A stretch of 53,527 nt of DNA from Nitrospirales bacterium (lineage in GTDB: Bacteria > Nitrospirota > Nitrospiria > Nitrospirales > UBA8639): the NCBI GenBank assembly GCA_021604105.1, contig BQIW01000023.1, forward strand, positions 1 through 53,527, given 5' to 3'. Positions 33,842-44,056 of this stretch are shown here, one piece after another. Positions within the stretch are counted from its first letter, which is position 1, and the number at the start of each line of letters is the position of its first letter. Position numbers and translations under genes: made by a program. The notes under the pieces are model-generated. The model ran no database searches. It had not been told where the DNA came from and saw nothing but the letters and a program-made list of their open reading frames with translations.

Positions 33842-34143
33842 GGAGTGTCTTGTGCCACTTTGTCCCGTCCCAATTAGCAAGATACAGAAAATAGCCTAAT
33901 AGAAATATATGGTACGATTCCTCATTTTGGCTGTCGGTGGTTCCCTCGGAGGGAGGTCTGTTCAGTCCTTATTTCGAACGGGGTTTCCTACTGTATGGGG
34001 GAATGGCATACGAATCAGCACGAAGCTCCGGCCGGACCCTTGAACCATCATAGATCTCTTGGCCGGTTTTGGGATGTGCTTAGAGTCGTGATTTGTAACC
34101 ACCGTCTTTATCGTAGTATCTGAGGGGATGTTCTCGAATCTGA
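33842..34143. other. Intergenic region, nothing recognised
   Basis: 302 nt between convergent genes (small exported protein and M20 amidohydrolase). No gene, clear terminator or repeat seen. Confidence 0.3.
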
Positions 34144-35334
34144 TCAGGTACAGGTTGCGGCTTTCTCTCCTTGCCTTCCATATCCGGTCAATAGCGTGTT
34201 GACCATTTCATAAAAGACACTCACGGCAACAAGGATCGTATCGTCGCAGAATTCGTAATCCGGCTGATGGAGGCCTGGTGCGTGCTCACCAATCCCGATG
34301 CCAAAATGGAGGATGGGGCAAATATCAGAAAAATGCCCAAAGTCCTCAGACCAGCGGAATGGTTTGGAAATTTCAATGCCCATAATTCCCGTATTCAGAC
34401 ACACGCGCTCCAAGGTGTCAACCAAGGCATCATCATTAATGGTTGCCGGAAAATCCGCCACCCACTCGACTTCTGCAAAAAGCAGTTCGGCCGCGGCACA
34501 ATCGCGAACACACTGTTCGGCTTCGCGTCGCAAGGTTTGAAGGCTCGCCGCAGAAGCTGCACGAAGCGTGGCACACACGGTTGCTTCTCCGGGTGTGAGC
34601 CCAAACGACATGAGCCCCAGCTGCACATGAGTCGGCGTGAGCATACAATAGGGATTGTCCGTGACCCTGTTCAATAGGGGAAGCTCAGCCAGCAGCTTTC
34701 CTACCGCATTGGCAGGAGATCGAGCGTGTTCCGGCTCGGCTGCGTGGGACGCCTGACCAAGGAGGTGCACTTTCATCCCGACAGATGCACTGGCAAACGT
34801 CCCGCGTCGATATACGATATGTCCCATGGGAAAACCTGGAAGATTATGCAGGGTGATCGCGCAGTCCGGCCGGAACTTCTCAAAACTCGGGTCATCGATG
34901 ATTGCCCGTGCGCCTGTGCCTGTTTCCTCAGCGGGCTGAAACAGGAGCACCACTCGTCCACAGGTTGGTGGGGTGCGGTGAAACAGGGGGGCCAAACCTG
35001 CCACGATGGCCATATGTCCGTCATGCCCGCATCGGTGGGCGATGTTTGCTTCTGGGGCGAGCCATTGGTCCTTGCCTGCTTCTTCCACAGGCAGTCCATC
35101 AAGTTCACATCGTATCATCAGGGTCGGCCCAGGATGTTGGCCCTCATAGATCGCTGCGATCCCATAACCACCGAGGTGGGTCAACAGTTTGTCCGGGGCA
35201 TAAGAATGTAAGAAATTTATGATGAGTGTTGACGTCATGACCTCTGCTCCGGCCACTTCCGGGCAAGCCGCAAGGGAGCCACGGAGGGTGACCAAAATGC
35301 CTTCAAGTATGTAGTCCTCCCTAATGTTCTGCAT
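34144..35334 (-). CDS. M20-family amidohydrolase
   Basis: A 396-residue metal-dependent amidohydrolase of the IAA-amino-acid hydrolase/N-acyl-amino-acid deacylase type. Metal-binding motifs are visible: RCELDGLPVEE, HRCGHDGHMAIV, LFQPAEETGTGA (catalytic Glu pair) and the C-terminal GIGEHAPGLHQPDYEF. A dimerisation (lid) domain spans about residues 185-295 (ASVGMKVHLLGQASHAAEPEH). It would release amino acids from N-acyl or similar conjugates in the cytoplasm. The precise substrate is not known. Its tail after residue 385 is non-conserved. Confidence 0.9.
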   Translation of the reverse strand: MQNIREDYILEGILVTLRGSLAACPEVAGAEVMTSTLIINFLHSYAPDKLLTHLGGYGIAAIYEGQHPGPTLMIRCELDGLPVEEAGKDQWLAPEANIAHRCGHDGHMAIVAGLAPLFHRTPPTCGRVVLLFQPAEETGTGARAIIDDPSFEKFRPDCAITLHNLPGFPMGHIVYRRGTFASASVGMKVHLLGQASHAAEPEHARSPANAVGKLLAELPLLNRVTDNPYCMLTPTHVQLGLMSFGLTPGEATVCATLRAASAASLQTLRREAEQCVRDCAAAELLFAEVEWVADFPATINDDALVDTLERVCLNTGIMGIEISKPFRWSEDFGHFSDICPILHFGIGIGEHAPGLHQPDYEFCDDTILVAVSVFYEMVNTLLTGYGRQGEKAATCT

Positions 35335-35485
35335 GTATTGATTCTATGCTGGAAGGGTTTCTCTGTACATCGCGTAGATCACTTGCATTCGAAGATGAGG
35401 CCGAACAGGGACTTGTCGGTCCAATGTTTTTTATCTGTATACGATCAGAACAGGGCATGTCATGGAGCACAGTTAGTGCGGTGAT

Positions 35486-36502
35486 TCACTTTGCAAGGCC
35501 CAAATGAGCACGGAAATAGTCGATGGCTTTTTCCAGGCCTTGTTCCAAAGTAATCCGAGGTTCCCACTTGAGCAGAGTGGTGGCCTTTTCGATATTGGGT
35601 CGGCGTACTTTAGGGTCATCGATCGGAAGGGGGTGTTGCGTTATCGTACTCGATGAGTTGGTGAGTTTGATCACTGTTTTGGCAATGTCCATGACGGTGA
35701 GTTCTTGTGGATTGCCGATATTAACAGGGTCGTGTATGGATCCGAGGTTGGCCAGGGTTTTTCCGAAACGAACCGAATCTTGAACATCCTGATTTTTTCG
35801 AAATTCGTCCGGCGGGGCCTGCAGAAGCGACAGGATTCCCGCGACAAGATCATCGACGTAACAAAAGCTGCGGGTTTGTGACCCATCACCATATACAGTT
35901 AACGGATGCCCTTGTAAGGCTTGCACGATAAAGTTGGACACCACCCGCCCATCTTTTGGGCGCATCCGTGGGCCATAGGTGTTGAAAATTCTAACGATTC
36001 TTGTATCGAGGCTATGAAAGCGATGGTAGGCGGTGGTTAAGGCTTCGGCAAATCGTTTCGCTTCGTCGTAAACGCCTCTGGGGCTAATGGGGTTGACGTT
36101 GCCCCAATAGGATTCAGGCTGTGGATTGACCAGTGGATCCCCATAAACTTCGGATGTGCTGGCCAGGAGAAATCGCGCCTGTTTCGCCTTGGCTAAGCCC
36201 AAGGCTTTATGTGTGCCTAACGCGCCGACTTTCATGGTGGCGATGGGAAATTCCAGATAGTCCTGCGGGCTCGCCGGTGATGCAAAATGCATGACGGCAT
36301 CGACTGGTCCGTCGACATGAAGATAATCGCAGACATTGTAATGGATAAACGAGAACTTGGGATGCCCCATGAGTGCCCCAATATTCTCTGTACGTCCGGT
36401 AAGGAGATTGTCCAGGCAGATGACTGTATGTCCTTGATGAATAAGTGTTTCACATAAATGACTTCCTAAAAACCCTGCTCCGCCCGTTAAGAATACCCGC
36501 AT
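35486..36502 (-). CDS. UDP-glucuronate decarboxylase-like SDR
   Basis: A 338-residue extended short-chain dehydrogenase. The NAD motif is [10 protein letters not shown] at residues 7-16; the catalytic Tyr-Lys is in [11 protein letters not shown], with the Ser in [25 protein letters not shown] and [21 protein letters not shown]-like motifs are those of UDP-xylose synthase (UXS), which turns UDP-glucuronate into UDP-xylose for surface polysaccharides. The DVQDSVRFG stretch (about residues 235-250) is an insertion compared with standard UXS. A divergent gene starts 92 nt away. Related UDP-sugar epimerases are the alternative. Confidence 0.88.
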   Translation of the reverse strand: MRVFLTGGAGFLGSHLCETLIHQGHTVICLDNLLTGRTENIGALMGHPKFSFIHYNVCDYLHVDGPVDAVMHFASPASPQDYLEFPIATMKVGALGTHKALGLAKAKQARFLLASTSEVYGDPLVNPQPESYWGNVNPISPRGVYDEAKRFAEALTTAYHRFHSLDTRIVRIFNTYGPRMRPKDGRVVSNFIVQALQGHPLTVYGDGSQTRSFCYVDDLVAGILSLLQAPPDEFRKNQDVQDSVRFGKTLANLGSIHDPVNIGNPQELTVMDIAKTVIKLTNSSSTITQHPLPIDDPKVRRPNIEKATTLLKWEPRITLEQGLEKAIDYFRAHLGLAK

Positions 36503-36594
36503 GCCGTTTCTCCTTCTATTTCTATCAATTCCGTGGTAATTTTTGAATGGACGGTAGATCTTGTCCAGGGTCGTAAAGGTATAAGATAATAGGG

Positions 36595-37635
36595 GTGATG
36601 TCTATGTCATTTTTAAATAATTCTCTGTATTCTTTTCCACTAAGTCGTCGGGCTATTTTCAAGCTTGGGGGTCTGGCTACACTCGGCCTTGGACTCCCCG
36701 GATGCGATCTGGGGTCGATGTTTGCGGTTCCTCCACGGGAGACGACATATTTTACCCCCAACGATAAATTTTATACCGTAAATTTCATGGATGCTTCCTA
36801 CAATTTTACCCGCGACTTGGATGTGGAGCAATGGAAAATGGTGGTTAAAGGCGCTGTGGAACGTCCTGTGGTGATGAAATGGCGTGACCTGCTCAATCGA
36901 GAATCATTTGATCAGGCTGTGACGCTCATGTGCATTGACACCCTTCCAGGTGGGAGTAGTTTGGGGACCGCTATGTGGAGGGGGATTTCCCTTAAAAAAC
37001 TTTTGCAAGACATCGGAGCCGATGAAGACACCGCCCGGGATGTGATTTTTCGAGCAGCTGACGGGTATTCCGACAGTATTCCATTTGCCAGAGCCATGGA
37101 AGATGATGTCATGTTGGCTTATTTGATGAATGGGGAAAAACTTCCTAAGGACCACGGCTTTCCGGTTCGTCTGGTTGTTCCGGGTCTTTACGGGATTAAA
37201 AATGTGAAATGGATTACGGAAATCGAAGTCTATAACGGGGATTACCTGGGCTACTGGCAAAAAAAAGGTTGGACGGATGATGGGACCATTCATATTTTTT
37301 CCCGCATAGATAGCCCAGGGCATTATCAGTCGTTACAAGGCGCTCACCAGCGGTTGCGCGGTATTGCCTATGGGGGACCTGAGAGTATCAGTGAAGTCCA
37401 ACTGAGTTTTGATCAGGAGAAAACCTGGATGTCTGCCGAAATCGAACCACCGTTATCTCCTTTAACATGGGTGATCTGGAATTATGATTGGAGTCCGCCA
37501 AAGCCTGGGAAACACATGGTGTCTGTCAGGGCTATCGATACGAAGGGAAAGATCCAAACCTCGGAAATCACGAGACCACAACCGGCTGGAGCGACGGGAT
37601 TGCATTCCATTGTTCTAGATGTGCTGAACGCTTAA
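36595..37635 (+). CDS. Tat-exported lipoprotein, sulfite-oxidase-like
   Basis: A 346-residue molybdopterin enzyme. The N-terminus has a twin-arginine motif (SRRAIFK, Arg18-Arg19) and hydrophobic stretch ending in a lipobox (GLPGC, Cys37), predicting folded export and lipid anchoring. The Mo-ligand is Cys113 in [16 protein letters not shown]. The pocket continues with [13 protein letters not shown] and [22 protein letters not shown]. The last 100 residues are the Mo-cofactor dimerisation (Ig-like) domain ([20 protein letters not shown]). Substrate unknown; sulfite is one candidate. It overlaps aspS tail-to-tail by 4 nt. An alternative start is Met4. Confidence 0.9.
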   Translation: MMSMSFLNNSLYSFPLSRRAIFKLGGLATLGLGLPGCDLGSMFAVPPRETTYFTPNDKFYTVNFMDASYNFTRDLDVEQWKMVVKGAVERPVVMKWRDLLNRESFDQAVTLMCIDTLPGGSSLGTAMWRGISLKKLLQDIGADEDTARDVIFRAADGYSDSIPFARAMEDDVMLAYLMNGEKLPKDHGFPVRLVVPGLYGIKNVKWITEIEVYNGDYLGYWQKKGWTDDGTIHIFSRIDSPGHYQSLQGAHQRLRGIAYGGPESISEVQLSFDQEKTWMSAEIEPPLSPLTWVIWNYDWSPPKPGKHMVSVRAIDTKGKIQTSEITRPQPAGATGLHSIVLDVLNA

Positions 37636-39428
37636 AGCGGGTTTTTAGGCTTTTTAGCCGTCGTGCGAATAGAGAGCTCCTGTAGTTGTTCTGATGTGAC
37701 CGGGGAGGGGGCCTCAGTCATGAGGCATTGAGCCCTCTGTGTTTTTGGAAATGGGATAACGTCACGAATCGATTCCGTCTTGCCGAGTAACATCACCAAC
37801 CGATCAAGTCCCAGCGCAATGCCTCCATGGGGTGGTGCCCCTGATTCCAAAGCATCTAGGAGAAATCCAAATTTTTCACGAGCCTCTGTTTTAGAGATGT
37901 TGAGTAAGTCAAAAACTTTTGACTGAACTTGTGGCGCATGAATTCGAATACTTCCTCCTCCTAACTCAAAGCCATTCAAAACCAGGTCATAGGCTTGCGT
38001 TCGAATTTGGAGAGGATTGGTTTCCAGAAGGGGCATATCTTCTGAGTGAGGGGCCGTAAAGGGGTGGTGCAGAGCGATATACCGTTTTGCGGTATCGTCA
38101 AATTCAAACATGGGAAAGTCTATGACCCACAGCGGTTCCCACCGGTTTCGATCAATCAATCCTAGCTCCTCTCCCAGCAGCAGGCGAAGGCGGCCTAAGA
38201 CTTGATGGGCGATGGGCGCTTGATCTGCGACAAATATGAGCAGGTCCCCGGGTTTGGCTGAAGGAAGGGCTTCACGTAGGGTTTGGGGATTAAAGAATTT
38301 CGCGATCGAAGAATCCAGATTGCCCTCTTCGTTAATTTTGACCCAGGCAAGTCCCTTAGCACCAAATTCTTTTGCGGTATCGATAAGGTTGTCAATCCGG
38401 TTGCGAGTGAAGGCGTTGCCACCGGGAATGACGAGGGCTTTCACGATCCCTCCTCTTTCCACTTCGCTCTTGAAAACTTTAAAGTCACAAGTTGCGGCGA
38501 AATGACTCAGGTCCTGTAACTGAAGATCAAAGCGAAGATCTGGTTTGTCGGTACCATAGCGTCGCATGGCATCCTCATAGGATAGCCGAGGTAATGGGGT
38601 GGGGAGATTAATGTTCTTCGTCTCTTTAAAGAGACGTCTGACCATAAGTTCAATCAACTGCATGATATCTTCCTGCTCGACAAAAGACATTTCCACATCG
38701 ATTTGTGTGAATTCTGGTTGGCGATCCAGCCGGAGGTCTTCATCACGAAAGCATCGGGCCAGTTGATAATAGCGATCCGTTCCTCCGATCATGAGAATCT
38801 GCTTGAAAAGTTGTGGCGATTGAGGTAGAGCAAAAAATTCACCTGGGTTGACGCGGCTCGGGACGAGATAATCTCGTGCGCCCTCCGGGGTGCTTTTTGT
38901 TAAAATCGGAGTTTCCACTTCTATGAATTGCTTGTCATGCAAGTATTGTCGTACGAGATGCGATACCTGACTGCGGAGTTGAAGGAGTTCTTGCATCCTT
39001 GGCCGTCGAAGGTCCAGGTAACGGTGCTTTAATCGAAGGGGCTCTGAGGTGGTGATAGTATCGTCAAGCGCAAAGGGAAGGGGTTTAGCTTCATTGAGAA
39101 TGATAAGTGCTGTGGTTCGTATTTCTATGGCGCCGGTGGGGATGTGAGGGTTTGCTGATCCCTCAGGTCGTAGGGTCACCTTACCCGTGACGGTGACCAC
39201 GTACTCATTGCGCAGACGATCTGCCAGTTGGTGCACCGCGGGCTCATGCTCTGAATCAAACACGATTTGTGTGAGTCCGTAGCGGTCGCGAAGATCAATA
39301 AATCTCACTCCGCCATGGTCCCGGCGGCTCGCCACCCAGCCTGACAAAGTCACGGTTTGGCCCACATGATCTAAGGAGAGTTCACCGCAATGATGTGATC
39401 GTTTCAACTGTGGGGTCCTTTCCAACAC
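37632..39428 (-). CDS. aspS: Aspartyl-tRNA synthetase
   Basis: A 598-residue class II synthetase of the bacterial AspRS type. The N-terminal OB-fold anticodon domain is HVGQTVTLSGWVASRRDHGG onward. Motif 2 is FRDEDLRLDRQPEFTQID and motif 3 is GIALGLDRLVMLL. The bacterial GAD insertion is at about residues 290-400 (GIVKALVIPGG through KGLAWVKINEEG). Length agrees with bacterial AspRS. Whether it also charges tRNA-Asn cannot be told here. Its 3' end overlaps the convergent oxidoreductase gene by 4 nt. Confidence 0.97.
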   Translation of the reverse strand: MLERTPQLKRSHHCGELSLDHVGQTVTLSGWVASRRDHGGVRFIDLRDRYGLTQIVFDSEHEPAVHQLADRLRNEYVVTVTGKVTLRPEGSANPHIPTGAIEIRTTALIILNEAKPLPFALDDTITTSEPLRLKHRYLDLRRPRMQELLQLRSQVSHLVRQYLHDKQFIEVETPILTKSTPEGARDYLVPSRVNPGEFFALPQSPQLFKQILMIGGTDRYYQLARCFRDEDLRLDRQPEFTQIDVEMSFVEQEDIMQLIELMVRRLFKETKNINLPTPLPRLSYEDAMRRYGTDKPDLRFDLQLQDLSHFAATCDFKVFKSEVERGGIVKALVIPGGNAFTRNRIDNLIDTAKEFGAKGLAWVKINEEGNLDSSIAKFFNPQTLREALPSAKPGDLLIFVADQAPIAHQVLGRLRLLLGEELGLIDRNRWEPLWVIDFPMFEFDDTAKRYIALHHPFTAPHSEDMPLLETNPLQIRTQAYDLVLNGFELGGGSIRIHAPQVQSKVFDLLNISKTEAREKFGFLLDALESGAPPHGGIALGLDRLVMLLGKTESIRDVIPFPKTQRAQCLMTEAPSPVTSEQLQELSIRTTAKKPKNPL

Positions 39429-39475
39429 CTATCAGGTTTTGATGGGAAAATATGAAACCAAGGATACGGAATTAC

Positions 39476-40714
39476 TCAAATCTTAAACTTAAATCGGCTA
39501 TTTGATTGTATGTCTGGTCGGTGGTGGCGTGCCTTGCCGGTTGTGCCAGGAGTCCAATCTGTTTTTTTGCTCCTGGTGAAATTCTGGGTTCTTTGGGGAA
39601 GCTGAAACTGATTCCCAGGTCCCGATTTAAGAAATTTTCCCGTTTTTTTGCCTGGCCGATGAGATTCTGCTTGGCTGATCGTACGCATAGGCGATGGGGT
39701 GTTCTTGCTTCTGACGGTGTTGGGGGTTACCGGACGTGGCCGTGAAGGAACCGTAGGTCTGGATGGAGGAAAATTTTCTGTTTTCTTTATCATCGGACGA
39801 GTTGGGGCCCATGGTCGTGCTTGGCCGCTCTTCTCGCCTGGTAACGCAGTATACTTGCTTCTGACGGAATTCGTCGTTGCGGGGCGTGGCCGTAAAAGAT
39901 TTGCGGGTCTCGATTCACGAGTGTTTTTCGTTCTCGTCTGATGGACAGCCGGACGTGGCGATTCAGGTGCAATGAGTAATTGGCGTAAATCGTTCGCTTC
40001 CTTATCTGTTAAATATCGCGTCTGGCCTGGAGGAAGGGTTCCAAGGTTCAGAGGACCAAATTGAACACGTTTTAACCGGATCACGGGATGACCGATTTGC
40101 TCAAACATTCGTTTAACCTGGTGTTTGCGTCCTTCATGGATGGTGATTTCCACCCAGGAATTTGCCGCCGCTTTTCCGGCCTTTTTTACTTTTGCCGGAG
40201 CTGTAGGCCCATCTTCCAGCATCAGTCCATGGCGGAGTTTTTGGATTTCAGGTTCTTCTAAAATTCCTTTAATTTTCACAAGATATGTTTTATGGACATG
40301 GTGTGCGGGGTGAAGGCAGGCTTGAGCAATATCACCGTTATTCGTGAGTAGAAGTAAGCCCTCACTATCATAGTCTAAACGTCCGACAGGGAATAGCCGT
40401 ATGGAAGGTTTCGGGACCAAGGCTTTAATCGTGGGGCGACCCGCAGGATCATGCAAGGTGGAAATATATCCCAATGGCTTATTAAGCATGAGAAACATAT
40501 CAGGAGGTTGGGATTTCAGATGGCGTCCTTCAACCTTAATGTGGTCAACCGCAGGATCAATTTTGGTCCCCAGCGTCATGACGGTTGCACCGTTGACGGT
40601 GACCAGCCCATGTTGGATCAGTTCCTCAGCCTTGCGTCTGGAAGCGACACCGGAACGGGCGATGATTTTTTGTAACCGGACTGTTTTTTCTGCCTGAGCC
40701 ATATCTATTCCCAT
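39476..40714 (-). CDS. rluB: RluB/RsuA-family pseudouridine synthase with repeat tail
   Basis: About 412 residues. The S4 domain (VRLQKIIARSGVASRRKAEELI) is followed by the catalytic domain with the aspartate in FPVGRLDYDSEGLLLLTN and the HKTYLVKIKG and GRKHQVKRMFEQIGHPV motifs. It should convert uridine to pseudouridine in large-subunit rRNA. After residue 245 a low-complexity, Arg/Pro/Lys/Thr-rich tail of about 165 residues has imperfect repeats of RPRPxTxNxVRSKxT. Met1 (40714) overlaps guaA; Met5 (40702) is the more typical start, leaving a 2-nt gap. The exact rRNA site is inferred from the family only. Confidence 0.9.
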   Translation of the reverse strand: MGIDMAQAEKTVRLQKIIARSGVASRRKAEELIQHGLVTVNGATVMTLGTKIDPAVDHIKVEGRHLKSQPPDMFLMLNKPLGYISTLHDPAGRPTIKALVPKPSIRLFPVGRLDYDSEGLLLLTNNGDIAQACLHPAHHVHKTYLVKIKGILEEPEIQKLRHGLMLEDGPTAPAKVKKAGKAAANSWVEITIHEGRKHQVKRMFEQIGHPVIRLKRVQFGPLNLGTLPPGQTRYLTDKEANDLRQLLIAPESPRPAVHQTRTKNTRESRPANLLRPRPATTNSVRSKYTALPGEKSGQARPWAPTRPMIKKTENFPPSRPTVPSRPRPVTPNTVRSKNTPSPMRTISQAESHRPGKKTGKFLKSGPGNQFQLPQRTQNFTRSKKTDWTPGTTGKARHHRPDIQSNSRFKFKI

Positions 40715-42261
40715 TCGATCGTTGCTGGCGGTTTTGAGCTAATGTCATACACTACACGGTTGATCCCTTGTACTTCATTGATAATCCGATTGGACATTTT
40801 GCCCAGCACCTCTGGTGGAATCACGCCCCAGTCCGCAGTCATGCCGTCCGTACTGGTGACGGCACGAATGGCGATCACGGATTCGTAGGTCCGTTGGTCG
40901 CCCATGACTCCCACGGTTTGGATTGGCAACAAGACAGCGAACGATTGCCAGATGATTCTTGATAGCCCAGCTCGTTCAATTTCGTCACGAACAATGGCAT
41001 CCGCCTCACGAAGAATGGCTAGACGCTGGGCGGTTACGGAACCAATGATGCGAATTGCTAAGCCTGGACCGGGAAAGGGTTGTCTCCAGACAATATCCTC
41101 CGGCAGACCCAATTCCAATCCCAATTGACGAACTTCATCTTTAAACAACTCTCGAAAGGGCTCAATCAGTTTGAATTTCATGCGCCTCGGCAAACCACCG
41201 ACATTATGATGTGTTTTGATCGTGGCCGATGGTCCTTTCACACTTAGACTTTCGATCACATCCGGATATAGTGTCCCCTGAACGAGAAATTTAACCTCGC
41301 CTAAAGCTACCGCTTCCTGTTCAAAAACTTTAATGAATTGGCGCCCAATGATTTTTCGTTTGCGCTCTGGGTCTGTTGTGCGTCCGAGTGCTGTCAGAAA
41401 TGTGTCTCCATGGTCTGCAATACGAACCTTCAGATGATAGGCGGAATCGAAAGTCGTTTGTAATTGTGCTACCTCATTTTTTCGCATGAGGCCATTGTCA
41501 ATGAAGAGGCAGGTCAATTGGTCTCCGATGGCCCGGTGGGCCAGAACAGCCGCCACTGTGGAATCCACTCCCCCGCTGAGTGCGCAAATGACCTTGCCGT
41601 TTCCGACAGTCTGCCGGATTTTTGTCACAGCCTCTTCAATGAATGAACCCATTGTCCAGGTTGGCTCGCAGTGGCAGATATGGCGTGCAAAATTTTGAAG
41701 AATCGTTGCCCCGTGATGAGTGTGGATGACTTCAGGGTGAAACTGGATACCATAGAGCTGTTGCATACCTTTGGAGGATTTCATGGCGGCGATCGGGGCA
41801 TGAGTCGTATGGGCGATCACATGAAATCCAGGTGGAAGCTGTTGAACCGAATCCCCATGAGACATCCAAACGGGAAAGGCGCTTGACGGCTCTAGGCCGA
41901 GAAATAAATTCGTGTTGTCGTCAATGGTCAGATCGGCTCGACCGAATTCACGATGAGGTGTGGGGTTGACGGTTCCGCCACATTGATGAGCGAGCAATTG
42001 CATCCCATAGCAGATCCCTAAAATGGGTATGGCAAGATCAAAAATTTGGCTATCAATTTTCGGGGAATGAGCCTGAGATACGCTGGCCGGTCCACCAGAG
42101 AATATAATTCCTTTGGGGTTATAGTTCAGGATATCCTGAACCGTCGCCTGTGAGGGAAGAATAACGGAGAAAATATGGAATTCGCGTATCCGCCGTGCAA
42201 TGAGTTGCGTATACTGCGATCCAAAATCCAGAATGACAATGGTATCGTGGTGCGAGTGCAT
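40705..42261 (-). CDS. guaA: GMP synthase (glutamine-hydrolysing)
   Basis: A 518-residue enzyme making GMP from XMP, ATP and glutamine. The class I glutaminase domain has the nucleophile Cys84 in GICYGMQLLAHQCGG and the His-Glu pair in YGIQFHPEVIHT. The ATP pyrophosphatase P-loop is ALSGGVDSTVAA, followed by FIDNGLMRKNE. The C-terminal dimerisation domain ends DISSKPPATIEWE, as in nearly all GuaA. It is 58 nt downstream of guaB on the same strand, so the two late GMP-synthesis steps are co-transcribed. Confidence 0.97.
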   Translation of the reverse strand: MHSHHDTIVILDFGSQYTQLIARRIREFHIFSVILPSQATVQDILNYNPKGIIFSGGPASVSQAHSPKIDSQIFDLAIPILGICYGMQLLAHQCGGTVNPTPHREFGRADLTIDDNTNLFLGLEPSSAFPVWMSHGDSVQQLPPGFHVIAHTTHAPIAAMKSSKGMQQLYGIQFHPEVIHTHHGATILQNFARHICHCEPTWTMGSFIEEAVTKIRQTVGNGKVICALSGGVDSTVAAVLAHRAIGDQLTCLFIDNGLMRKNEVAQLQTTFDSAYHLKVRIADHGDTFLTALGRTTDPERKRKIIGRQFIKVFEQEAVALGEVKFLVQGTLYPDVIESLSVKGPSATIKTHHNVGGLPRRMKFKLIEPFRELFKDEVRQLGLELGLPEDIVWRQPFPGPGLAIRIIGSVTAQRLAILREADAIVRDEIERAGLSRIIWQSFAVLLPIQTVGVMGDQRTYESVIAIRAVTSTDGMTADWGVIPPEVLGKMSNRIINEVQGINRVVYDISSKPPATIEWE

Positions 42262-42319
42262 GGCGTGCGGGTCAATTCGTCAACGGGGGACCTGACAGAC
42301 TGTGAGTCAGAATCAGATC

Positions 42320-43780
42320 TTAGTCAGCCCGATAATTGGGGGCCTCCTTCGTAATCACCACATCATGAACGTGGGCTTCTCGCAGCCCTGCAGAGGTAAG
42401 TTGAATGAACTGAGCATTCTGTTGAAGTTCTTCGATTGTTCGACACCCGCAGTACCCCATTCCTGCCTTTAGCCCTCCCACTAATTGATAAACCATGACC
42501 GCGAGGTTTCCTTTGTAGGGAACGCGGGCTTCAATACCTTCAGGGACTAATTTTGAAGATTCGCGGCCCTCTTGAAAGTAGCGATCCTTTCCTCCGCGTT
42601 CCATGGCTCCCAATGATCCCATTCCTCGGTATTCTTTGTAGGTTCGGCCTTGATACAACACAGTTTCCCCTGGAGATTCTTCAGTTCCTGCAAAGAGGGA
42701 TCCGATCATCACACAAGAGGCTCCGGCCGCTAGGGCTTTGGTGAGATCTCCAGAATATTTAATGCCTCCATCAGCAATCACAGGTATTTGGTGTTCTTTG
42801 GCGATGTTGGCGCAATCCGAAACTGCGGTCAGTTGAGGGACTCCAGCTCCTGATACGATTCTGGTGGTGCAGATTGAGCCTGGCCCGACTCCAACTTTAA
42901 TAGCATCTACTCCGGCCTTAATAAGATCCAGCGTGGCAGCAGAAGTTGCGACATTTCCTGCCATTAGTTCCAGGTCTGGATAGCGAGATTTAATGTCCTT
43001 GACTTTGTCCAGGACGCTTTGGGAGTGCCCATGGGCTGTATCGACAACAATTAAATCAATTCCAGCTTTTGTGAGCCGCTCTAAGCGTTCTTCCACATCG
43101 GGTCCGACCCCGATAGCCGCGCCCACGCGTAACCGTCCGTGCCCATCTTTGCAGGCAAAGGGATATTTGATTTTTTTCTGAATGTCTTTGATGGTAATCA
43201 ACCCTTTTAACTCAAATTGATCATTCACAACAGGAAGTTTTTCGATGCGATGCTCATGGAGAATTGCCTGGGCTTGCTCTAATCCCGTGCCTTCAGGGGC
43301 AGTCACGAGGTTGTTTTTAGTCATAACCTGAGAAACTTTGAGATCCAAACGATTTTCAAACCGAAGATCTCGGTTCGTTAAAATGCCGACCAATTTGCCA
43401 TCTTTGGTTACAGGAATTCCAGATATGCGATAGGTGGCCATAAGATGGTGGGCATCGCGAATGGTATGATCTGGGGAGATGGTGATTGGAGAAAGGATCA
43501 TCCCGCTTTCTGATTTTTTGACCTTATCGACTTCTGAGGCTTGTATGTCAGGGGAGAGGGCGCGGTGAATAATGCCAATTCCCCCTTCGCGGGCTATCGC
43601 AATGGCCAAACGCCCTTCGGTTACGGTGTCCATGGCCGCGCTCAGAATAGGGATGTTGATCCGAATATTGCGAGTAAGTTGGGTGGAGGGATCCACCTCA
43701 GAAGGGATGATACTTGAGTGGCGTGGTACCAGGACCACGTCATCAAAGGTAAGTCCCATTCGTAATTGTTTTTCCAACAT
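42320..43780 (-). CDS. guaB: IMP dehydrogenase
   Basis: A 486-residue IMPDH, oxidising IMP to XMP with NAD. It begins [20 protein letters not shown]. Two CBS domains lie at about residues 92-205 ([34 protein letters not shown]), which sense adenine/guanine nucleotides in the family. Catalytic Cys304 is in [15 protein letters not shown]. The flap has [17 protein letters not shown]. It is the first gene of the guaBA-rluB unit. Confidence 0.97.
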   Translation of the reverse strand: MLEKQLRMGLTFDDVVLVPRHSSIIPSEVDPSTQLTRNIRINIPILSAAMDTVTEGRLAIAIAREGGIGIIHRALSPDIQASEVDKVKKSESGMILSPITISPDHTIRDAHHLMATYRISGIPVTKDGKLVGILTNRDLRFENRLDLKVSQVMTKNNLVTAPEGTGLEQAQAILHEHRIEKLPVVNDQFELKGLITIKDIQKKIKYPFACKDGHGRLRVGAAIGVGPDVEERLERLTKAGIDLIVVDTAHGHSQSVLDKVKDIKSRYPDLELMAGNVATSAATLDLIKAGVDAIKVGVGPGSICTTRIVSGAGVPQLTAVSDCANIAKEHQIPVIADGGIKYSGDLTKALAAGASCVMIGSLFAGTEESPGETVLYQGRTYKEYRGMGSLGAMERGGKDRYFQEGRESSKLVPEGIEARVPYKGNLAVMVYQLVGGLKAGMGYCGCRTIEELQQNAQFIQLTSAGLREAHVHDVVITKEAPNYRAD

Positions 43781-43971
43781 GAGTTAAGCCCTGTATTTTG
43801 TCCCCTGCTGAATTGTGAATGCGAAAAAGCCTTTGATCTTAATTTTCTTTTTATAAGGCAGTCTATTTGCCTTTTGTTATACTTGGTGGGCTTAGCGAGA
43901 AACACACAAGACTGCTAAGATCACCAGCTAAATGTATTCACATACCGGGGAATCCGGTCGAGCACTATGAA

Positions 43972-44008
43972 AAATGCCAAAGGGGAATCCCTGTACCCTT
44001 TGGCATTT
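43972..44008 (-). terminator. Intrinsic terminator after the NHL-repeat gene
   Basis: AAATGCCAAAGGG (43972-43984) pairs perfectly with CCCTTTGGCATTT (43996-44008), loop 11 nt. Read on the minus strand it is followed by a T-run (GGCATTTTTCAT), as expected for the end of the 44057-46999 gene. Confidence 0.85.
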
Positions 44009-44056
44009 GTTGTTAATGTATGTGGTTGTTTCCTGGGTTCTGTCAGAGCGATGTGG

